A program made the translations under genes and the position numbers. From assembly GCA_037976565.1 (NCBI GenBank), contig CP137680.1, positions 1,091,252-1,155,251 on the forward strand: 64,000 bases of DNA, read 5' to 3'. The notes beneath the pieces were generated by a model. The model had not been told where the DNA came from and made no database searches. It worked only from the letters and a program-made list of their open reading frames with translations. This document shows positions 57,481 to 64,000 of this stretch, in pieces. Every line of letters begins with the position of its first letter. Within the stretch, counting starts at the first letter, position 1. This stretch comes from Mesocentrotus franciscanus (Eukaryota > Echinodermata > Echinoidea > Camarodonta > Strongylocentrotidae).

Positions 57481-57852
57481 ATTGTAATTATTATTACTAT
57501 TATCATTATCAATATTAATATTATTATTATCATTATTTGTATTGTTATTATTATTAGTTTGACTCATTAAAGCGCTTTATACTATGTATTTAACGGCTTT
57601 ACATTGTAATTATTATTACCCTGGTCATTGGATTCAATTGTTAATCCACACATGATAGTGCACATGCTCTGCTCCCTGCGGAGTATTCCAGTTACGTACC
57701 ATTTTACAAGCGCACAAGTGCCAATCCAATCACATCAATGGTTGCATTCTACAGGGTACCCATTTAACACCTGGGTGGAGAGTGGCAAATGTAGAGTAAT
57801 GTCTTGCCAAAGGTCATTAGTGTCATGGCGGAACTTGAACCATCTCAACTTT
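57481..57852 (-). mobile_element. tRNA-derived SINE, truncated
   Basis: Shares GAGAGTGGCAAA, TGTCTTGCCAAAGG and TCATTAGTG with the SINE at 34.3 kb, in the same orientation. Ends within the B-box region (GAACTTGAACCATC), so the tRNA-like head is incomplete. A TTATTA-rich tail lies at the left. Confidence 0.65.
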
Positions 57853-58084
57853 TTTTATTTAGTTTAAATGTAAGTGCAGTTTACAATTTGTATTTCAATG
57901 AAAAGTTTGAGATATGAACATGACCAAAATATGAGAATTAAACCACATCAGGAAAAGTCCAAGTTATTTTGTCCCATGTCTTATCGACCACAATTCAGTC
58001 ATCCAAGATTTAATGATAATAATAAATCTGGATTAATAAAGCATTTAATAAGAAAAATCATCTCTTAGCTCTTCTACATATAGT

Positions 58085-58290
58085 TTTATTATTACCCCAG
58101 TCATCAGATTCATTCACACACACAGTTCCATCATTTCCACTCTCTGGTGCAGTATTTTACTATTATTCTACTAGGTACCCATTTCTCTCCTGGGTATGGA
58201 GTGGAAAATGTAGATTAATGTCTTGCCAAAGGACAGTGCCATGTCGGGGATCAAACCCATGGCTTCTGAATTTCCAGTCTACTACAACAC
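58085..58290 (-). mobile_element. tRNA-derived SINE
   Basis: The minus strand reads GGTGTTGTAGTAGACTGG (A-box region) and GGGTTTGATCCCC (B box). The body carries TGTCTTGCCAAAGGACA on plus, as in the other copies. Confidence 0.65.
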
Positions 58291-59222
58291 CATCAATTTA
58301 AGTATATCTGATAATTGAAATGATTTGCAATCCCTGCAGGAGCTTAAATCAGATAAATAATAGGTAAAATGATATTTTACGTGTAAATTCCTAATTGTAA
58401 CATATGGCATGCTAAATGAAAAACTCAAGTACTTTGGACTTGCCCTTCATATACACTAAAGTTAGACAGCTGAACTGTGAAAGAAAACAAATATTCGACA
58501 GTGCTATGACCTTGACCTACTTTCTGGATTACCTTTAATGTAGAAATCTTGACTTCATGTATAAAACTATACATTTATCGTTTGACAAGAAAAGCACATT
58601 GAACTCCATGAATATATTATATCATATATGTATATACATACACCAAGAGTTAAAACATATGAAAGACAATTGGCAGATAAATTCTGCACATGCAATTAAC
58701 TTCAATTTGCTGTAAATTATTTACACTTTTATGAGATTAATAAGTTTCTCAGACTATCATTTGAACGCAGAATAATAGAAGAAGGAATTTCATTCTTCTT
58801 CTCTGGTTTGCACATAAAATTGCTTATTTCTTTATACTAAATACTGTATATTTACAATACAATTAATGGCAACTACAAGTAGGAATGATTTTTAAAAAAT
58901 GAAGTATACATTGTGTTAGAGAGCTTTAAAAATCTAAAAACAATACATAATTTGGATATTCAATAATATCATATACAAAATTATTTTCTATTATACAACT
59001 GCTACATTGAAGAACAATGCATTTTAGTGATTTATAAATGAATCGTTTGCAAAATCTAATGAAAATATAAACACATTTTGATTTTTAAATAGCTCACACA
59101 CATAACTTTTTCAATCATTTTTCATTCAATAGCATCATGACAATAAACTAATGAGAATATTTCAAAATGAATGTTTATCTCTACATGTACATCTGAATAT
59201 ACAGTGTCAGTGTATAAGCCAT
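58291..59222. other. AT-rich non-coding stretch (intron)
   Basis: Nothing recognised. Presumably intron of the minus-strand gene ending at 56.9 kb. Confidence 0.4.
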
Positions 59223-59226
59223 TTAA

Positions 59227-59534
59227 CTCATATCCTGCCATAAGGCCGCTTGCACGCTACCGTTATAGTGCTGCGAGCGCGCTATCAATTGGCTGCCTAA
59301 TTCATGCGAGCGACCCATCGCTTCGGTGCTTTATGCATGATTGCTCGCATTCGTAATAGCAGTTATTGTTCATGCTCATTGTACTGTGCTGAGTGCTTCG
59401 CACGCTCCATTGATAGTACCATCGCGTTAATCCGATTATCTCAAAATTAACTTGGCATAGGGGGGATTTGAGGCTTGGCACAATGGGGATTAGCCCTGTG
59501 GCATTAGGTTGTATTCATTATGGCAGGATAAGAG
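59227..59534. mobile_element. MITE with TTAA flanks
   Basis: CTCATATCCTGCCATAAGG at the left is mirrored by TTATGGCAGGATAAGAG at the right. TTAA lies at 59223-59226 and 59535-59538. The interior has repeated GCGAGCG/CGCTCGC-type words in both orientations. Confidence 0.65.
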
Positions 59535-59538
59535 TTAA

Positions 59539-60058
59539 TATATCAATGAAAATGTGTATTTTAAAAATGTTGAATACCTTATGACAGGATTACAAATAAT
59601 GACAATAAATTATAGATTATCAGAAATATAATTTAACTTGCAAAGGCAACTGATATATCGTTTTATACACACATTCAGATCTTACACATTCGATTTCATT
59701 TTAAAAATCTATACGAAATCATATTTGATGAGAGTTTGCAATTGATAAAACAATAATAAGTACAAAATCCAAACTAATTTTACATGTGTCATATAGAACT
59801 CTTTGCTAAAAACCATACAGATGAAAGTGTTCAGCAAGAAAAGAACATGTATTCACTCAACTGGAGCCAGGAATGTTAACATTTTGAAATGTGATGACAG
59901 AAATATATTGCATGTACATCATCATCAAGATTAAAGTTTTCTAATGAATGTTAAACACAACAAGGTATCAATAGTACATGCTGAGACAGTACGAGTATCA
60001 CAACATGTAAAATGAAACTAATTACAAATAACTTGAGCTTTTGAATTGTACTAATTGA
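59539..60058. other. AT-rich non-coding stretch (intron)
   Basis: No gene, RNA or repeat was recognised. Confidence 0.35.
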
Positions 60059-60059
60059 C

Positions 60060-60389
60060 TTTCATCATCAACATCATCATCATCATCATCATCACCACCA
60101 CCACCACCACCACCACCACCACCATCATCACCACCACCACCATCATCATCACCACCACCACCACCATCACCATCATCATCATCATCAGCATCATCATCAG
60201 CATCATCAGCATCATCAACATCATCATCATCACCACCACCACCACCACCACCATCATCATCACCACCACCACCACCACCATCATCATCACCACCACCACC
60301 ACCATCATCATCATCACCACCACCACCACCACCGCCACCACCACCACCACCATCACCACCACCACCACCACCACCACCACCATCATCAC

Positions 60390-60434
<45 letters not shown>
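60060..60434 (+). repeat. CAT/CAC triplet microsatellite, ~375 bp
   Basis: Uninterrupted ATC and ACC triplets in alternating blocks. The Met/Val and Ile/Thr frames across it are artefacts of the repeat. Confidence 0.97.
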
Positions 60435-60546
60435 TTGTGAAAGTGCATGCAGGATGCTACCTTTTGAAATGCAGCTATCCTGATATGATTTTGTTACCTC
60501 CGGTAATGAGAAAGAGTCAGGAGTCTGAAATGTGCTTTCATTTATC

Positions 60547-62375
60547 AGGTGGGCTGTATATAATACAGACCACCTTATGTTTTCGTTAGAATTGCCTTTA
60601 TTTATTATTATTATTTATTAGGTGGGCTGTATATAATACAGACCACCTTATGTTTTCGTTAAAATTGCCTTTATTATTATTATTATTATTATTCTTTATT
60701 TTTCTTATTTCCAAGCACTTTTTTGTTAGCAAGATAATTTGAAAATGGCTCAATCATATGTCTTGAAATTTGGCACACATATGTATAGGCATATGGAGAA
60801 AACACGGCAAGGTTTTCAACCTTGACCTTGACTGATGACGTCATCTAGGCGCCATTTTGTGAAATTTTCTGAAAATCAACTCATGATCATATCTTCATAA
60901 CGGAAAATCATTTCTCACTCATATTTATCATGATCAAGGTCAATATCCGTCCAGTCAATTTCAGGTCAAATAACACGCGCGTGCGTACGTCCGCGCGCGC
61001 GCAAAATTTCAAAATGCTCCAAATCGTCTCAAATACATTTTGCATACGTTTCAGGCCATTTTAAGCATTTTATAAAAAATCGCGCACACGCATGCGCGCG
61101 CTTTGCGCGTAACACCATTACACAACATAAAATCGCCATTTTTTTCTTTCATGATAATTCCCATATTTTTCGAACAATTTGATACCATGTTTATCTCTTT
61201 ATGACCATTAATAACAAGATGAGCGTCCATTCAAGATAAATGTCCGTGCGCGAGCTCTTGTAATACATAGCATATATGGGCAAAACATGCCTATACAAAA
61301 TACATTGTAACTCTTCAGAATGGATAGGAACTCCAAATTTTTTTCATATTTAGATAGATTATGAGTCGGAGATATGATTTCATGTCTCATTTGACCCTCA
61401 ATTAACTCATGACGTCATCATAATGGCCTCTAAACTCAAAATTTTAATTTGCATATTATGACATCAGCATATTTTTGGAAAATTGATTGTATCTCTGTAA
61501 ATATTGATCAATTTTCTTCCAAATTTTGATATGTTCTAGCTGAGACAATTTTCTACAAATGCAGGTGCCACGATTTTTCATTTTGACAAAGGCATCATGG
61601 CGTATTTGTGCAATTGAAGGAGGCATGTCAATTTTCACATTTTGCGTGTATTCTCTATGGGACATGACTTTTTTTCAAAACTGGATTCTACATTCCCGTC
61701 TTTCGCGAGCAATATCTCCGTCGTTTTAGTTTGGTTTTATAGCTTTGAGTATGTTGTAGCTGAGGCAATAAGCTATCACAAGTGTGCACTTTTTTTTCGA
61801 TCAGATGCTGGAATCATGCTTATATTTCACTTGCAAAGTGGGATTTGAGAATTCCATTTTCCGTTCACGTGTAATCGCTAAGGGAAGTGTTTTGGTATAT
61901 CCGTAACGCACTTGTCAAAACCATGCTTATACAAAATCCTTTATAGTTCTTTGGGATGCACCTGGACCCCAATTTTTTCATAGAGTATGTGTCGGAGATA
62001 TGATTTCATGTCTCATTTGGCTATTACAAATATTCTGACTTCATCAAAATGAAAAATGTTGGCAATTGAGCTTGTAGAGAATTGCCTTAGCTACAACATA
62101 TCGAAATTTGGAAGAAAATTGATCAGTATTATTTTACAGAGATACACTCAATTTTCCTTCAATATGCTGACGTCATAATTTTCGATTAAAAGCCACATGT
62201 CAGAAATTTCTTAATTTGCATGTTATGCCTCAGGAAGGTAAATTTAGTTCACATCATGAATCTACATGACATTGTTTTTTTTAGCAGTATCTCGCTTATT
62301 TTTGCTCTATTTTGTCTCAAATTTTAGTTGGAACAGCCCACCTATACTTGTTCCAAACAAGTATTACATGTCTAG
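60547..62375 (+). mobile_element. Helitron-like unit 1, with duplicated 5' end
   Basis: The 5' end AGGTGGGCTGTATATAATAC (then AGACCACC, TTATGTTTTCGTTA) occurs twice, at 60547 and 60620. The 3' end has ACAGCCCACCT (complement of the 5' start), a hairpin ACTTGTT-CCA-AACAAGT, then CTAG|T at 62372-62375. The interior repeats TGATGACGTCATCTAGGCGC and GCGCGC-rich segments. Asymmetric terminal repeats plus hairpin plus CTAG fit Helitron2. No Rep/helicase frame. Confidence 0.75.
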
Positions 62376-63549
62376 TTCTTTATTTATTTTTCTTATTTCC
62401 ACCCACTTTATTGTTAGCAAGATAATTTGAAAATGGCTCAATCAAATGCCTTGAAATTTGGCACACATATGTATAGGCATATGGACAAAGCAAAATAACG
62501 TTTTCAACCTTGACCTTGACTGATGACGTCATCTAGGCGCCATTTTGTAAAATTTTCTGAAAATCTACTCATGATCATATCTTCATAACGAAAGGCGTTT
62601 CTCATTCATATTTATCATGATCAAAATCAATATCCGTCCGGTCAATTTCAGGTCAAAAAGCGCGCACATGCGTCGTCCGCGCGTTAGCGCGCAAAATTTC
62701 AAAATGCTCAAAATCGTCTCAAATTCATTTTGCATACGTTTCTGGCCATTTTAAGCATTTTATAAAAATCGCGCACACGCACATGCGCGCGCGTAACACC
62801 ATTACACAACATAGAATCGCCTTTTTTTTCTTCCATGATATTTCCCATTTTTTTTGGAACAATTTGATACCATGTTTATCTCTTTATGACCATTAATAAC
62901 AAGATGAGCGTCCGTTCAAGAAACATGTCCGTGCGCGCGAGCTCTTGTAATACATAGCATATATGGGCAAAAACATGCCTATACAAAATTCATTGTAACT
63001 CTTCAGAATGGATGAGAACTCCCAATTTCTTTTCATATTTGGATAGATTATGAGTCGGAAATATGATTTCATGTCTCATTTGACCCTCAATTAACTCATG
63101 ACGTCATCATAATGGCCTCCAAACTCAAAATTCAATTTGCATATTATGACGTCAGCATATTTTTGGAAAATTGATTGTATCTCTGTAAATATTGATCGAT
63201 TTTCTTCCAAATTTGGATATGTTCTAGCTGAGACAATGTTCTACAAATGCAGTCACAACAATTTTTCATTTTGACAAAGGCATAATAGCGTATTTTGGCG
63301 ATTAAAGGAGGCATGTCAATTTTACACATTTTGCGTGTATTCTCTACGGGACATGACTTTTCTCAAAACTGGATTCTACATTCCGTCTTTCGCGAGCAAT
63401 ATCTCCGTCGTTTTAGCTTCGTTTACGCTGAACTTCGAGTATGTTTTAGCTGAGACAATAAGCTATCTCAAATGTGCCCTTGATTTTGTCTCAAATTTTA
63501 GTTGGACCAGCCCACCTATACTTGTTCTAAACAAGTATTACAAATCTAG
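62376..63549 (+). mobile_element. Helitron-like unit 2 (tandem, no 5' end)
   Basis: Begins directly after CTAG with TTCTTTATTTTTCTTATTTCC, an internal position of unit 1. Ends with CCAGCCCACCT, hairpin ACTTGTT-CTA-AACAAGT and CTAG at 63546-63549. Shorter than unit 1 by an internal deletion. Confidence 0.75.
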
Positions 63550-64000
63550 TTTATTTTTCTTATTTCCACCCACTTTATTGTTAGCAAGATAATTTGAAAA
63601 TGGCTAAATCAAATGCCTTGAAATTTGGCACACATATGTATAGGCATATGGACAAAGCAAAATAACGTTTTCAACCTTGACCTTGACTGGTGACGTCATC
63701 TAGGCGCCATTTTGTAAAATTTTCTGAAAATCTACTCATGATCATATCTTCATAACGGAATCGTTTCTCATTCATAATTATCATGATCAAGGTCAATATC
63801 CGTCCGTTCAATTTCAGGTCAAAAACGCACATGCGCCGTCGCGCGTTAGCGCAAAATTTAAAATGCTCAAAATCGTCTCAAATTCATTTTGCATACGTTT
63901 CTGGCCATTTTAAGCATTTTATAAAAATCGCGCACACAGCGCGCGCGTGCGTTTCGCGCGTACTGGTATTTTGCAACATAGAATCGCCAAATTTTCTTTG
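63550..64000 (+). mobile_element. Helitron-like unit 3 (cut by window edge)
   Basis: Starts after CTAG|T with TTTATTTTTCTTATTTCCAC, again at the same internal position, and continues to the window end. Confidence 0.75.

Noticed and set aside
60051..60483. Met/Val and Ile/Thr repeat frames
   Set aside because: Simple CAT/CAC triplet repeat.
61456..61848. Similar frames repeated at 61456-61665 and 63144-63329 as a gene family
   Set aside because: They are the same part of consecutive Helitron-like units and lack any domain.
60680..64000. CRISPR-like or satellite array
   Set aside because: Units are over 1 kb with Helitron-type ends, not short repeats with spacers; the context is eukaryotic.

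Overview
This is a eukaryotic, AT-rich genomic window dominated by introns and transposable elements. Nothing resembles an operon or prokaryotic gene packing. The repeat mix is BEL/Pao LTR element, L1/Tx1-like LINE, short CR1-like tails ending in CTTGAA-type microrepeats, tRNA-derived SINEs, Helitron-like elements with 3' hairpin plus CTAG, and many palindromic MITEs. With the gene content this suggests a marine invertebrate deuterostome, most likely an echinoid (sea urchin). That assignment is inference from repeat style, not from a marker gene.

Layout. 1-3.2 kb: a decayed BEL/Pao retrotransposon on the minus strand, truncated in gag. 3.3-14.6 kb: non-coding repeats (a foldback element, a 59-bp palindrome, tandem duplications, dispersed repeats, pyrimidine-rich tracts). 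14.6-17.3 kb: a 5'-truncated LINE with an intact YADD reverse transcriptase motif. 17.3-27.4 kb: repeats, including a nest of inverted-repeat elements at 24.1-26.8 kb, one with a perfect 9-bp target duplication.

27.4-45.4 kb: the one clear host gene, a 12-exon CD36-superfamily gene on the plus strand. It codes for about 502 residues and ends in an acidic dileucine lysosomal signal (DDNAPLI), so it is best read as a LIMP-2/SCARB2-type lysosomal membrane protein. Exons 2-12 join in perfect phase. Exon 1 is recognisable but needs two single-base insertions. Its introns carry a hAT-like element, SINEs, a GA-rich microsatellite, two Helitron-like elements and a 33-bp minisatellite.

48.4-52.9 kb: the most unusual structure, a 4.5-kb element with roughly 1.5-kb terminal inverted repeats built partly from 163-bp subrepeats. 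It holds two divergent broken copies of a gene family with FEN/PIN-nuclease-like motifs and a cysteine-rich C-terminus. 53-57 kb: a TTAA-flanked hairpin MITE, a 36-bp minisatellite, and the last exon (minus strand) of an endonuclease/exonuclease/phosphatase-family gene resembling nocturnin. 57-64 kb: SINEs, a MITE, a 375-bp CAT/CAC microsatellite, then a tandem array of Helitron-like units running off the right edge.

The two host genes are convergent (SCARB2-like plus, nocturnin-like minus) and there is no sign that they work together. All similarity statements come from motif recognition by eye; no search was run.
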